A stretch of 64,000 bases of DNA from Watersipora subatra (taxonomy: Eukaryota; Bryozoa; Gymnolaemata; Cheilostomatida; Watersiporidae), in contig NC_088714.1 in NCBI RefSeq assembly GCF_963576615.1, positions 42,502,072 through 42,566,071 on the forward strand, in the 5' to 3' direction. Below, piece by piece: positions 21,701-36,700 of this stretch; within the stretch, counting starts at the first letter, position 1, and each line of letters starts with the position of its first letter. The notes beneath the pieces are model-generated. The model saw nothing but the letters and a program-made list of their open reading frames with translations, did no database searches and had not been told where the DNA came from. The translations under genes were made by a program, and so were the position numbers.

Positions 21701-24700
21701 CACTAAAATTTTATTTACTAAAAATGTTCCAGTTTTCAGGACTGCCACAGCAGACCCGACCCCGGCACACTATCCGGACTAGGTGATCTATTGCCCATAG
21801 TATGAACAGACTCCCCGTTAGAGACACACTTTCTGTTAGGGTACCTGTTAGGGTATGTCTTTAACATAAATAGGATTTCATTCCACTTGAGTTGAGGGCT
21901 TTTGTTAAAATCAAAAAAATAATGAAAACACTTTTAAATGTAAAGCAATAAATTAAAACAAAGTTTGAAATTAATATTGATTCCGGCTTGACATTAATGC
22001 AAGTCTGATAGAATTTTTCCCATTAACTAGCAGACAATGCTTGTAGACATAGTACATAGTGCCACAAAGTGCTACAAGAAAGAGTACTAAACAAGACAGA
22101 AAAAGTTTTGGTTAACCACAGAACGACCCAGTTTTTATGAACTCATACAAATGTGACAGTATGCAGACATGTTGTCAAAGTCAGCTGTTTAAAAGAATTA
22201 AGAAACAGATGGGCCTATCTAACAATTAGCACCACAATGTATAGAGCTGACCAAACATATCCCTTCACCAAATGGGCCACCAACTAGGTTATTTACTACA
22301 GGTGCATAGTGATGAATGAAGGTGATGAAAAGAGATAAGCGATGCTCTGTCCAAGATGAGGATATCAGCTTCACTTTCGCGGGCAACATATCGACAGGGA
22401 CAGTAGTCTCTCACCACAAGAGTAACACTTAGCATGAATGAGTCTTGTTATATTTAAATTAGCTGGAACAGTCAACGATAAGATGGAAACGGGAAACTAA
22501 CTGCATAAAATGGCATAAAGAATACACATCCATGCAACAGACAGCTAATGCATAACAGATATTGAGCAATACATTGGAGTTGTCCACTCAACAGGTAAGC
22601 ACAAACAACTCCATAGTAGAGCTATGAGTAGACGTGTTAGGAAATGATGGGATTAGGTAAAGAACGAGTAGTAGCAAAGCTAGCAACAATCATATGTAGC
22701 TGAGGATGGAGCGCTGGCTAGGATAGCATGCTTGAGGCTGTCCACACCGACACTATCCAAGTCTGGCAAGACTGCTGACTTGTTGATCTGTCGGTCTGAA
22801 CATGAAGCAAGAAGAGGCAATTTGGTGAGAGGAATGATAGTGATATAAGCGTAGATTACGTACCAAGAGTGGCTACCGTGTCGCCCCTACAAGTGCTCCA
22901 TGAGGGTAACCCTGTAGTAGGCAGAGTATAAATAACAAGCCCGATGCTTCCAGTTCCAAGTTCATCCACTCTCGAATGTCATAAAAACTCAGCAGTATGT
23001 AGCCCGTAAGTTCATCTTTTCAAATGTTGTTCTTATGGCAGCATTATAGAAATGTTCAATTTTGCTAATCGCCACTTTTGTATTATACCATAAATATAGT
23101 CTAACAGCATTGTATTACTACAATAGATTTTAATCAAGGAAGATAAATCACCAATGCGACTTGAACATATCAAATGAGATGAAACTCTATCTTTTTTATG
23201 GCCTGCATAATATATACAAGGATAGAAAGATAAGAGGAAAGTAAAAAATGGGATAAAACATATATACAAAATTTAAGCTGTCTAAACTCAAATGGAAAAG
23301 AAGCCAATAGTAAAAGTTTAATAATTTAGAAGTTGTGCACTACGCAGTTTTAGTGTACTTAGTACGATGGCTTAGGGGAGTGAATAATGGAGTGGAACAT
23401 TGCTATAGCTATGGTATTATCTAGACACATCAACATAAGGTAGTCAAGGTAAATCAACCGACTACCGACAACAACTTACTAGTTATAGTAGATACTACTA
23501 ACTGATAGTCCTATGTATCACAACTTACTAGTTATAGTAGATATTGCTAACTGATAGTCTTATGTATAACAACTTACTAGTTATAGTAGATATTACTAAC
23601 TGATCGTCCTATGTATAACAACTTACTAGTTATAGTAGATATTACTAACTGATAGTCATATGTATCACAACTTACTAGTTATAGTAGATACTACTAACTG
23701 ATAGTTCTATGTATAACAACTTACTAGTTATAGTAGATATTACTAACTGATAGTTCTATGTATAACAACTTACTAGTTATAGTAGATATTACTAACTGAT
23801 AGTCATATGTATCACAACTTACTAGTTATAGTAAATACTACTAACTGATAGTTCTATGTATAACAACTTACTAGTTATAGTAGATATTACTAACTGATAG
23901 TTCTATGTATAACAACTTACTAGTTATAGTAGATATTACTAACTGATAGTTCTATATATAACAACTTACTAGTTATAGTAGATATTACTAACTGATCGTC
24001 CTATGTATAACAACTTACTAGTTATAGTAGATATTACTAACTGATAGTTCTATGTATAACAACTTACTAGTTATAGTAGATATTACTAACTGATCGTCCT
24101 ATGTATAACAACTTACTAGTTATAGTAGATATTACTAACTGATAGTTCTATGTATAACAACTTACTAGTTATAGTAGATATTACTAACTGATAGTTCTAT
24201 GTATAACAACTTACTAGTTATAGTAGATATTACTAACTGATAGTCCTATGTATAACAACTTACTAGTTATAGTAGATATTACTAACTGATAGTCCTATGT
24301 ATAACAACTTAATAGTTATAGTAGATATTACTAACTGATAGTCCTATGTATAACAACTTACTAGTTATAGTAGATATTAATAACTGATAGTCTTATGTCC
24401 TGCAGCTCACCAGACAAGTGAAAATGTGAAAAGAAGTAAACTTTGTTGTACAACTTTATTGCGCAATGTGATTTACTAAATGTGCATTTGGATTCTGTTT
24501 CTAAATTATGCAAACATGCTTGCTGAGAGCATAGTAGAAACGATTCAGTAACAAACTTTGATAAAATGACATAGGCAATGACAAATTTGACTTCTTCAAC
24601 GTGTGACAAAATATCACTATTAGGAAGTTAAATATGTACCATTAGGTTTGCAATAGAACTTTATTTTATCCAGTGCTATCTGGGCATAAAACTCTATATA

Positions 24701-27700
24701 GAGATCTTGGATACGTAATAATACTGTTAAGGTATTGGATATGTAACACACTTTCTTGCTGAAAGCTGCAGCTCACCAAAATATTGAATGAGTTAGATGG
24801 CGAGCTTGCAAGCGTAGACGCCGTTGCTCACATTTGCAAATTCACACTTACAAGGAGTGCTCGATATTTTTCACTTTTTATAATGATTAATGGGTTGATG
24901 GTTGAAAACTGTTTTAAAACAAAAGTCAGAATGCACCGAAAAAAACAAGTTTGATTTATAGTAAAGATTCGGTTGCTCTATCATAATACAATACCATTTG
25001 GAACAAAATTATCTCACAAATAAAATTATAAAAATAGATACTAAAAGATATACAATATATATTGCAACGCACATGTATATGTAACAACAATTGATTTTTA
25101 CAAATGTCAAGGACAAAAGAATTTACTTGTATCTAATGAGCTTCGCACGGTGTTTGTTGGGAAACTGACACTTGTGCTAGCATTTCACAAAGTATTGTAT
25201 TATTCCTTCAGTCTGCTTGAGTCATATGTTAGATGTATGTAACACGACTGCTCACCGATCAAATTATCATTCCAGAGTTAATTATTCTACATTGTAAGCA
25301 GACTCATGTACCCGAAACAGGGTAAACAATTGTTTAGGCTTAGCCATTATCACACCTTCAAGAGGTTTGTTCCCAATCACAGGCATTCAGCGACATAATA
25401 AAACTCGGTTAAATTTCCTTGCCCCATTGACATACAGAAGAAAGGTAGTAACTCAGTTCGTGAACGAGCGAAGGGAATAGAATAGCACAAATAGAATAGT
25501 TGGTGGATAGACAAGTGAGCCAATCATGAAAAGTAGACTAGTGGCTAGCCAAGTGAGGAAAGGGAATAGCCAGTGCAAAGAAGAGGGAATTGCCTAATGC
25601 ATTAGGAAGCTAGACTCAAAGGATGCTGGATCACAAAATGGCCTGTAGTAAAAAAGGGAGCGAGTAGGTATGTAAGTATTTTGAATATTAGAGGAGCACA
25701 GACACCTAGTAGGATAGCGGTCTTACTAAAGGATTGCTAGACAATGATTACCGTAAAACCTGTATTTAAACGCCACCTCTATTTGACTGCCAATATGGGC
25801 GAACAGTTGAAAAATAGAGTGCCACCCTTTAATTGAATGCCACCTCTATTTGACCGCCACTTTGACATTCTTTGATCTTTGCGAACCCATAATAGCAAGT
25901 GATCAGTAGGAAGATGTCCACAAAATGGTATTAATAATGACTCGATTACATCGATAACCATTAAAGCGTTCCTTGTTTCTGTTCGTATCGAAGTCCATTT
26001 TCCAACTCGAAGTATTCAGGTTTTTCTGGTAAAAACTGATTGCAACACCATAAAATTAATTAGTAACTGTATCAGACTAATAGTAGTTCCTTTTTTAACC
26101 CGGTTTTGATATTTCGATGTATATGGAAAAAAGTTTTCGTATTTACAATGAAAAATGGGCCACTACATATTTTGAAGCTAACATTTTGAGACTATTTTGA
26201 TTACACGCGGTTTCTTTTTATTAGTGCTAGGAGTTTCTATTTAAAATGGCATTTTGGCATGGTTTTGTTCTGCTAAAGAATAGAGAAAGCATAATATTAT
26301 TATGCTTTATTAGTTATCTTGAGGTGTTGACTGATGTTCTAAAAAAAGAATCAAGGAGATTGACCCACTAGAAGCTGAGATATAGCCAGCCAAACACAGG
26401 TCTACCCAATAAAGAATCAGAGAAAAACCCTTCGAAAATCCCGGAAACTGTGACGTATAAAATCGACTTAATGGTCATGTGTCGGAGTTGCGCACCCTTA
26501 CCGCCGTTATTTATAATGATTGTTTTGGCTACGAGATGTGAAACGCTTCTCGCGATACTAAATAATTTACAGACTAGCTCTGGTTTCTCAGAAAAATCAA
26601 CCACACATTGTGTGGTAAAGGCTTTTGCCCACAACCCCTCGCCATGATTTTTAAAAACAGAAGAGCAGATTTTGACTATCGTGCTTCAAATTTTAACTCA
26701 ATCTCCACGGATATGCTCCGAAGATCATCTGTTCAACGAATGGCGCGTGTATAGTCTATATGCGATATCCGCGAGTTGCAGTTTGTTTAGAATAAGAAAT
26801 AGGAATGGGACTTTTTGTTCCTTCATCATTTTTCTACTGTGTATCTACTGCAGCATTCTACTGTGTATCTACTGCAGAATTCAGTTGATTTTCATGATTA
26901 TCGTCACTATTAACAGACTGTAAGTTCACTACAGCCATAATCTTAAAAAACTAAATTGACCGTGCTGCTCTTGCTATAAGAAAAGAAAACGATAACTTTT
27001 GATTTGATTTTTCTATTGATCTATTATTTCATCTATGATTATTTTTTATGATTTATATAATAATCATAATGCATATTATACAAAATAATAATATAACTGC
27101 GTATAGAATAAATGATGTAACTAATATAATTTGTAGAAAATTCCAAATGATAACCGAGATTGATGATTGATTTAATTGATTCCATTTATTAGCTATAATT
27201 AAAAAAAATCTGAACAAGGCTAAAGATGAGTCTGAATAGGGAAGCTAAGTAGAAGAACAACAAAACTGAGCTGAACTAGCAAGATAGCGAAATGTTGCGA
27301 AATAATAGATGCGAGTAATTATTTTATGCTAAAACTAATCTACACGTCTGAGGGACTGGTTCGGAATTCTAGGAGCGATGATTGTTAGGCCTAATTTGAT
27401 TGTTCTATACTTCCAGGTATTAAACCAATTAAAACGCCGTGATTGTTATAGGAGAGCGCATTAGTTGGCTTAATTGACCAATGGCACACAAGTCGATTTC
27501 ATACGTCATATATTGATGATTACCAAAACACTTATGTTTTTTGGTAGACCTGTGTTTGGCTGGCTATATCTCAGCTTCTGGTTGGTCGATCTCCTTGATT
27601 CTTTTTTTAGAACATCAGTCAACACCTCAAGATGAATAATAAAGCATAATAATATTATGCTTTCTCTATTCTTTAAAAAAAATTTTGGATACTAATATCG

Positions 27701-30700
27701 ACTAACTCAGCTGTGCAGATGATGGGTTGAGGTCAGAAGACATGGTGAAAGATATTGAACAGTCAGAAGAACATGAAATGGTTCCAAACAAAAACAACAA
27801 TCAGAATGTAACTGGCTGAGCAAACGACGTTTATATTTTTGTTCTAAAAATGTTAATATTTGTTTTAAAAAGTTAATTTTTGTAGCTGCATGTATAACAG
27901 TTATGATTTGTTTATTTCACTTGTTCTTTAATAGATATTTGTAGCATTTAATAGACTATTATTATAAAACTTACAAATTTGCATATTTATAGCATATTAT
28001 TTGATAGCATGATTGCGGTCATCTGAACTCGGCTTACAATGGATCGATCAATGCTCATAACTCCTGTTCTATTGCACATAAAACGCCAGTTTTGGCTGCG
28101 AACTGTAGAAAACATATCGATGAGTGCAATGAGCTTTTATGCAACCTTGGTAAATATAGATATAAAATGAAAGTATACCTTCAAATTTAAAACAAAATAA
28201 AAACGTCTAAACTTTAACAAATTGTGGAGCATGCTAAAATCATCGGTGGTTAATTGTGAGTAATAGATGACAACTGGCAGAGGCATGTATCCGCTTCCTT
28301 GTGCATATTTATTTAAAAATATATGACACATTGGAGGTATGTTAGCAAATTTCTTGTGTCCAAAGGGTTAATGTTGCCCCACCGGAAGGAGAGTATAAAA
28401 TAAAGACGACATTCGATTCGCCAGCAAAAGGTTTAAATCTATCTTCTCAGCATTCTGACGAGCTATTTGAAAAGGATAACGCCACCTTTTCTTGGAACGT
28501 CACCTTTAATAAAGCGCCACTTTAAGGGAAAGGTTAAAAATGGAGCGCTATGGCATTCAAATAGAGGTTTTACGGTAAGCAAAGTTGAAACCTATAGCTT
28601 GACAGACAAAACACTTAATTCCATATGTTGGTCATGCGGGCCAAATCTTTGAAGCATCGTATACAGGCGCCAACTGACAAACATTAAAATTACCAACACA
28701 ACTTAGCATTGTTAAATGTGGCTACATGCATCCGATGAATGCTAGTTTTTTATCGCCAGCTACAACAACCCTCAGCTTTGAGAACTATTCCAGCCAATTA
28801 CGAACTGAGTGTCCTCTGGTGTACAATTACACACCTTCACAAGTATTGACAAGTATTGACAGGTACTCCAACCCTTCGAATATAGCCAAAAGACCAGGAT
28901 CAACTAGAGGCACACACAGATAAAGTGTAAAGAGAGGCATCCAAGATAAGTAGATGAAGGCAAGACCATGTTATCGACCACCAATCAACAGAAAAAAAGT
29001 CATATGAAGAGTGCATACATAGACCTGGACCCAAATGGCAAGCGAAGACTAATTATTTGTGTAACATGTCTAGTTCATCCCTGTGATTCGAGTAGAGGCC
29101 ATGCGGACAAGGAGACCGATAAGATGATAGTTTGATGTTTGACTAGACCAGCTAACTAAAAGTACTCACTAAATCTAACACATAATCGATATGGAAACTA
29201 AAGGAAGTGAGAAAGGAGAGTTAATTACTTACCTAATATTAGCATGGTGTCCCCACGACAGGTACTCCACTCATCGATACGTGGATACATGAGAGCTGCG
29301 AGTACGGTAACGATGATCATAACTATGGGCGCATATGGGTGCTTCAACTGGAACTCATCGACAATATCCAAAGCAGGGATAATAAAAAACATGAGTAAAG
29401 TAGCAAGGGCTAGCCCAGCGATGACATCCTGCAAGAGAATTATATATATTTTATCTTAAAATCTTTAGCAGCGATGCACTGTCACATGGGTTGAAACAAG
29501 TGGAATCTGTCAAGTAACTCAAATGATATCTCTACTAGGTGAATTTTTGAAAGGTCCTGATTACATGTCAGATAAAACTATCCACGGACCCAAAAAGGCT
29601 TTCAGGTATGTGAGTATTGGCACAAGGGATGCTGACCCAATTGAAGGTGCATGAGGAATATTCCTCAACAGCCATATTTAAATTCTGGCTAGCCAGGCCG
29701 ATTTTAGTACTGATGTCTTTTGAATATTAGTCAATCTGTCCAGCAAATTAGCATTAGTTCTGCGCAGTGACTGATTGGCTAAGTCTGTTCGGACAAACTA
29801 ACTTTTTGTATGCATGTACCAGTATACTAGCATGCCGAGCAAACCCTTTTGCTGCTTACTAATAATAATAGATTTCTACTGAACTTTCAACTGATATCAG
29901 GATGGCAGCTATAAGCTTTATATTCCTTTTGTGATATTTATCTAAACAAGAGAATTGTTGATGCAAATAACATTCATGTTTTGTGCCGCTAGTCATTGTT
30001 ACAAGTTGATTTTTGGAAGTTATGCCTGGAAAGTGTGTTTCTGGGAGAAACAGCTGTTTATATGGTCTTTATCTACTGTTCTGTTATGCATGGAAACATT
30101 TCCAAACTAAACCTTTTCATGAATATAATATATCAATTGTTCAGCGCATGACGTGAAATTTATAATATTAAAATGTATTATAAAATATATAAACAATTTG
30201 TCGCAAATCTGAAACAGAAATACAACAATACCTGGTTAATGAAATATTGCAATTTGTAAATCAGTTCATAATGTATACGATACTGTTCAACATGGTTTGG
30301 TACTACTTGAATGGTTTGGTTCTACCTGACATGGTTTGGTTCTACCTGACATGGTTTGGTTCTACTTGACATGGTTTGGTACTACCTGACATGGTTTGGT
30401 ACTACCTAAATGGTTTGGTTCTACTTGACATGGTTTGGTACTACCTAAATGATTTAGTTCTACCTGACATGGTTTGGTTCTACCTGACATGTTTTGGTTC
30501 TACCTGACATAGTTTGGTTCTACCTGACATGGTTTAGTACTACCTGACATAGTTTGGTTCTACCGACATGGTTTGGTACTACCTAAATGGTTTGGTACTA
30601 CCTAAATGGTTTGGTACTACCTAAATGGTTTGGTACTACCTAAATGGTTTGGTACTACCTAAATGGTTTGGTACTACCTAAGATGGTTTGGTACTACCTA

Positions 30701-33700
30701 AATGGTTTGGTACTACCTAAATGGTTTGGTACTACCTAAATGGTTTGGTACTACCTGACATGGTTTGGTACTACCTAAATGGTTTGGTACTACCTAAATG
30801 GTTTGGTACTACCTGACATGGTTTGGTACTACCTAAATGGTTTGGTACTACCTGACATGGTTTGGTACTACCTGACATGGTTTGGTACTACCTAAGATGG
30901 TCTGGTACTACCTAAATGGTTTGGTACTACCTGACATGGTTTGGTACTACCTAAATGGTTTGGTACTACCTGACATGGTTTGGTACTACCTGACATGGTT
31001 TGGTACTACCTGACATGGTTTGGTACTACCTAAGATGGTCTGGTACTACCTAAATGGTTTGGTACTACCTGACATGGTTTGGTACTACCTAAATGGTTTG
31101 GTACTACCTGACATGGTTTGGTACTACCTGACATGGTTTGGTACTACCTGACATGGTTTGGTACTACCTAAATGGTTTGGTACTACCTGACATGGTTTGG
31201 TACTACCTGACATGGTTTGGTACTACCTAAATGGTTTGGTACTACCTAAATGGTTTGGTACTACCTAAGATGGTTTGGTACTACCTGACATGGTTTGGTA
31301 CTACCTAAATGGTTTGGTACTACCTAAGATGGTTTGGTACTACCTAAATGGTTTGGTACTACCTAAATGGTTTGGTACTACCTAAGATGGTTTGGTACTA
31401 CCTAAGATGGTTTGGTACTACCTAAGATGGTTTGGTAATTATTGTGCTATTCTTTCCTTTAGTCTACCATATATTCTCGCATATAAGCCGACCCTAGAAA
31501 AACTAAAAAATATGTCAAGAAATGTGGATCTGATAGCTGTAGTGAAAAAGGAAGTACCTTCCTATGGAGTCATGTACTGATAAAAAACGAGTGAGAAACA
31601 ATCTTGAGATCAATTCTTTAGAGCATCTCAAAAGCCATCTAATAGTTACGGTATCGTGAGAAACAAATTGATACAAAGGGGAAACCCTGGAGCACGTGAA
31701 GATAAAGGTAGGTAATTGGACATAAAATTTACAAAAGCATTAAACATAAAAACAAATAATATGTATAAATTCATGATATTAGTTTTAAGGTCACATAGTC
31801 ATGATTAGACTAGTTCTGTAACATTGTCACTATCCTACTTATGAATTGTCTGTCTCCTGAATCACCATGACTACGCATCAACTTGCCTGCCGTTAATTCA
31901 AAGGTGGATGTGTAATTATAATATCTTTATTTGCCACTGCAGTAATTCTTCCAACTTCATGCTTTCAGCTATCATGGCTTCATTGTATCGCGAGTTTCAG
32001 GGCCATTTGATTTTTTTTTGTTTTCATTTGATAATGATAACTTGTTTTTAAAAGTCATAGTAGTTTTCTTGTTATGAAATGAATAAATAGGTGAGACAGT
32101 GCAACTTAAGTTTATTATTATTATCCCTACGTGGCTTTAAAGCTGGTTCACACAATCACACAGTGCTTCGGTGATTGTCGTAATAATAATGTTCACACTA
32201 TCACAAACCAATCTGCCTTTACATCAGTTAATAGTCTGTGATATAGCGTTCTCATTATAAAAATCAGTCAAAAAAACAATATAATACCAGTCTCGCAGTG
32301 AATTTCTTGAAAGAAAACATTGATCAAACAATCCACAGCGGCCAATCATCACTGAAGCGGTGCACATAGTATACGTGGATGCTCGGCGAACCACCCGAAG
32401 TTGGACATCTGCAAAATTTGCAAACTGTCCCGATGTATTCGCGTCGCCTCGACAATGTCATCGGTTACGTTGTGCATAGTCGACGAGTAATCGCTGAAAA
32501 GACAACACCTTTAGCAACAATACATTGTCAGTATTGTCGCTAAAGACATGAATGTGGAGAGCACGGTATGTTTATGTTGAAGTCCACTAGCAACAAGCTG
32601 GTAGATGTCAGCGACAAAGAAATTATTTCTTACAAGAATAGCTAGTCTGCTTTTCAACTATTTAATAGACTTAGACCATACCGCCTCCATCTATAGAGAA
32701 TTGCCAAAATGTACTTTTCACCATTTTGCTATACTGGCACTCATTGGCTCACAAGTTTTTAGCATTACGTTATCTCGTTGATCCTTTACGGATTTCAGTA
32801 TTGTATCTACAAAGTACTCTACAATTATGCCGCATGTAGATATAATGTGTTTGTCTGTCAGTTTTTGGTATGTCCAGTTGCAGTAGCAGAGTTTTAGGAA
32901 TGAAAATCTACTTCGCACTAAAACCTCCAAGTTTGCAGACAGGCGAGCTAACCACTACAGCACGCTGTCCTTACCATATTATGGAGTAATAGTGCACACA
33001 CTTATGCAGCGCTGTGAAAACACTAGCAGGCTTTAAGGTCATGATTGCATGAGAGATCCTTTACAAGTATAACATAGCAAGCTGGATTCAGACGAAGGAC
33101 ACGGCACTTATTATAGTAAGTTAACTTTTGGAAGCATTTGCCCTTGCAGAGCCCTGATTAGTATATAAATTTCTGATAGTAGTCCAGGCACTAGCATCAC
33201 CAGTCACAATCTGAACTAGATTCACTGTCGTTATTAGTTCTGGCTACTAACTCTAAAAAGTTATCGCAATCAGCTGATATCATCCTATTACTGCTAGCAT
33301 TAACACTACTACTCCTTGCAGCATTAGAGAGACGAGGTTAATTTCATTTGGAGAGCGCCATTGGCCCTAAAAGAAAGTTGTTGCCCCCTGGGAAAACATT
33401 CATAAAGATGAAACAAAAGCAGAAACAAGCTACAAACGAAATTCCCAATTTTATTTAAAGATGTTTTTATTTCGGACTTTTCGTTCGTTTAATATTCCAA
33501 AAACGATCTTTTTTTCCTCAAAATGGCTTATTTTTTAGTTTCTAACAAAGATCAATATATTGTATACCGTATATATCAATATATTTTTTCACTATTAGTA
33601 AAAAAATTGACAGAAAAAGGTAACAAGCCAACCAAAAATCGATTTTTAAAAACCGTTCCTGTGGCGACAAAATAGTCGCTCTGCCCATTGTCGTAGGTAT

Positions 33701-36700
33701 CACATAACGACAATAATGTTGCTCTGCCTGCAAAAGGGGTTAACAACACTTACCATTTTCTAACTTTTAAACTTCACACCATGAGAAAAGTGTTTTTTGG
33801 GCAGTTCAAAGGGATTAAGAGAAAAAAAAACAATTGTAAAGGTTTTTAAATTTTGTCAAACAACCGTAACTTTCAAACTTCATATCATGAGGAAAATGTT
33901 TTGTGCAGGTCAAATAAATTAAGAAAAAAAATAAAACTGTAAAAATGTTTAAATAAAAATGTGAAATAATTAGCAAGTAATGGCTAAATAAAGCCTGTTT
34001 TGCTACAATTACAATGAAAAATTATTTAGCGATGATACAATTAACACGAACTGAGAAAACAAAATAAAAATATTGAATATGTTGAATTAATAATGACAAT
34101 AATTAGTGCATAAAATGTGTATAGAAAAAAGTTAATGTTGCAGCAGAAGCTATCCATTAAAACTTTGAATACAATGATACTGGTACCTCTTCGTAGTTCA
34201 TACTGATACAAAAATAAAAATAAGATATCGGACTGTCTTTGTCTGGTACTTTATCTGACCAAGTGAAGATAGAATGTAGAGGCTATTCCTACTCGAGATA
34301 ATACAATTTTCCACATGAAAATAATTCAGCCTTAACAGATTTGGCCATCAAACATTAAGAAAAACCGGAAATAGGACTGTAATGGCACATTTGAAATTGA
34401 AACGGCACATTTGAATAATACAAATCAAAAAAAGTAATGGCAGCAAAAAATTAACTTTTGAAAATTTTTTAAAAACAACAAATACAAAAGATAATATTAA
34501 TTAATAAAAAGTGCACATATGGCGTGTACAACCGCGAAAAGGAAACAAAGTATGTATATAATAAGATCTATGCAATCGTAGGAGCCTTCATAGACTTGTG
34601 GTTAGAGAGTTGGTTTATAAACATGCGGTTGCAATCTTTGTGAGTTCAAATCCAGCATGAGATGGATATGCCATTCCTATATTTTAATGGCTTTAGCTGG
34701 ACAAACCTTTGTCTAGCTAAAGCTAAATACAGTACATAGCTTTGTATGATACATGGGCTTAATGCTTCTTGTAACAGCCAAGTATTTACTGTTCAGTTTT
34801 TGGCTGTTTAACCAATTTTGAATTTTTGTTAACGTTTAACTCTTTAACATTTAACTCTTAACATTTTTATAAGAAAAAATAAAACAACTGATAAAAAATT
34901 AAAACAACAGCGAAGTTGGCAACACACTCACGGAGTGCTCAGCGCTTGCAAAAACCTCACATGTAGCTCCCTGTAACAATGGACTATCAGTGACCGAAGT
35001 TCATCAGCTGAGCGAGTGAACTCTGGACTTCTGCTAAGAGGATACCGAGAATGCTGGCACAACGCCCAAAAACACTGGCACAGGACCACTTGTGACATTA
35101 TCAATTGATTCGCTGGAACGACCTCTGTGACCTCAGAGGCACAACTAAAGGTTGGTTTACGCTATATCACTGTTGATGCCACAATACTTCGGTGATCGTC
35201 GATGGTAACAATGTTCACACTCTCACAAACCCATCCACGTTTGCGTCAGGAGATACTCCGTGACATTTATCATTTTAAATTTTCGCGAATAAACCCTCTT
35301 TGTTTTCGCATGCGTGAACCAAAAACTAGTCCCGCAGCAACTATTATAAACGGATATGAATTAATCACGCTATCCGCGACCGCGAATTACCATCGCCGAA
35401 AAGGTTCACATTTGAAAGGTGGCCGTCGACGCTCAGCGAAGCATCGGGAAAGTTTGACAGCTGCTAACTTTCCCGACGTGTCCGCGATGCTTCGTCGATG
35501 CCATCAATTCACCGCTCCCATAATCGACGATGAATGCTGAAAGGGAAACGCTGACAAAAGGCGGACATAGTGTGAACCGGCCTTAAGGCAACAAGACTGT
35601 AGGAATGACACAACAGCTTGCTTTCATGTCTCCGTCTCTCAGTGGTTCCATAGACGCAAGTTACTTTGATGACCATAATAACATTCAAATTAATAAAAAC
35701 TAGCATTTGTAGTAAAGCTCTGGGATAATCTCCTAGTTGTTATTAAATTACAAGTTGAAACTACATGTAGATAACTAACAAATATAAATACCTAATGCAC
35801 TGAACTCTACCTTTGACAATTAATAAACTGCACAATAAACCAATAATCCTGCAAGTTTTGTTAAAAAATGGATCAATGACAAAATGCAGCTGGCTCGTGT
35901 TAAATGCTCTGATGAATATGTTATGACAATAACTTACTAAAAACATCCCGACGAGTATAGTTTCATATAATCACATACAACAAGCAGTTTCATTTCACAT
36001 GCAACAGCAGAATTTTAATCACTGAAATTTTTTACAGAGTTTGCTAAATCTCTGTTAGCCCAAACAGCAGTTATATATTGTCCCACTTTTTGAACGCTAA
36101 CAAACAGTTTTGGTATCAGAGCTTGCTAAGGATATTTTACCCAGAGCGAGGTGTGTCAATACATCGAACGCTTTGAAAAGTGACTCAAATACTAATAATT
36201 GATCAACTAGTTAAGCAAGTAAAACTAACTATACTAGCTCTCTTTATGGAGTCGCTATGCATCTTTTTTGTATAAAAGGTCTCAGAAGTCGCGAAAGGCG
36301 TAGCGCCACAAGAGGTGCCATGTTGCAGGAGTAATGTCACAGGAAGTACGAAAGCCAACCTGAACCTGTTATTTGACAACTTTCTGAAACTTTTACGCCA
36401 AAGTCCAATAAAAGACTTGATAGCAAACGAAATCACATGGCGTATCAGCATATCTGATTACTCTAAAGATGCAAGTCCAACATGTTATTCTGCCAAGTAG
36501 ATAAACATTGGCACAGTAAAGGCCCTCATTTGTTCCAACAGTCTTCACACTCATATAGTATGTGAGACTAGTATTAGACCAGTTAGAGGATGACTGATCA
36601 CATTTACAGAACGTTCGAATTCCTACATGTACTATAAAGGAACACGTGTACTATAAAGGAATACGTGTACTGTAAAGGAATACGTGTACTATAAAGGAAT

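Larger units (their letters stand above)
20118..23471 (-). other. SGPP-like intron 4, left part
   Basis: Mostly featureless AT-rich sequence. The exceptions are the exon-4 duplicate (22864-22965) with its possible partner (22682-22795), and an open minus-strand stretch at about 22305-22450 ([20 protein letters not shown] onward) of unknown meaning. Confidence 0.5.

Noticed and set aside
23472-24399. CRISPR-like regular repeats
   Set aside because: Units are contiguous without unique spacers and the DNA is clearly eukaryotic.
26368-26923. Open frames within the nested inverted-repeat element considered as a transposase
   Set aside because: Short, on both strands, and no DDE or helix-turn-helix motif.
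32340-32515. Minus-strand open frame with an acceptor-like start ([12 protein letters not shown]...)
   Set aside because: The segment is the interior of a diverged MITE copy related to 35152-35586.
35202-35540. 112-codon plus-strand ORF
   Set aside because: Entirely within a MITE and spans its internal palindrome.
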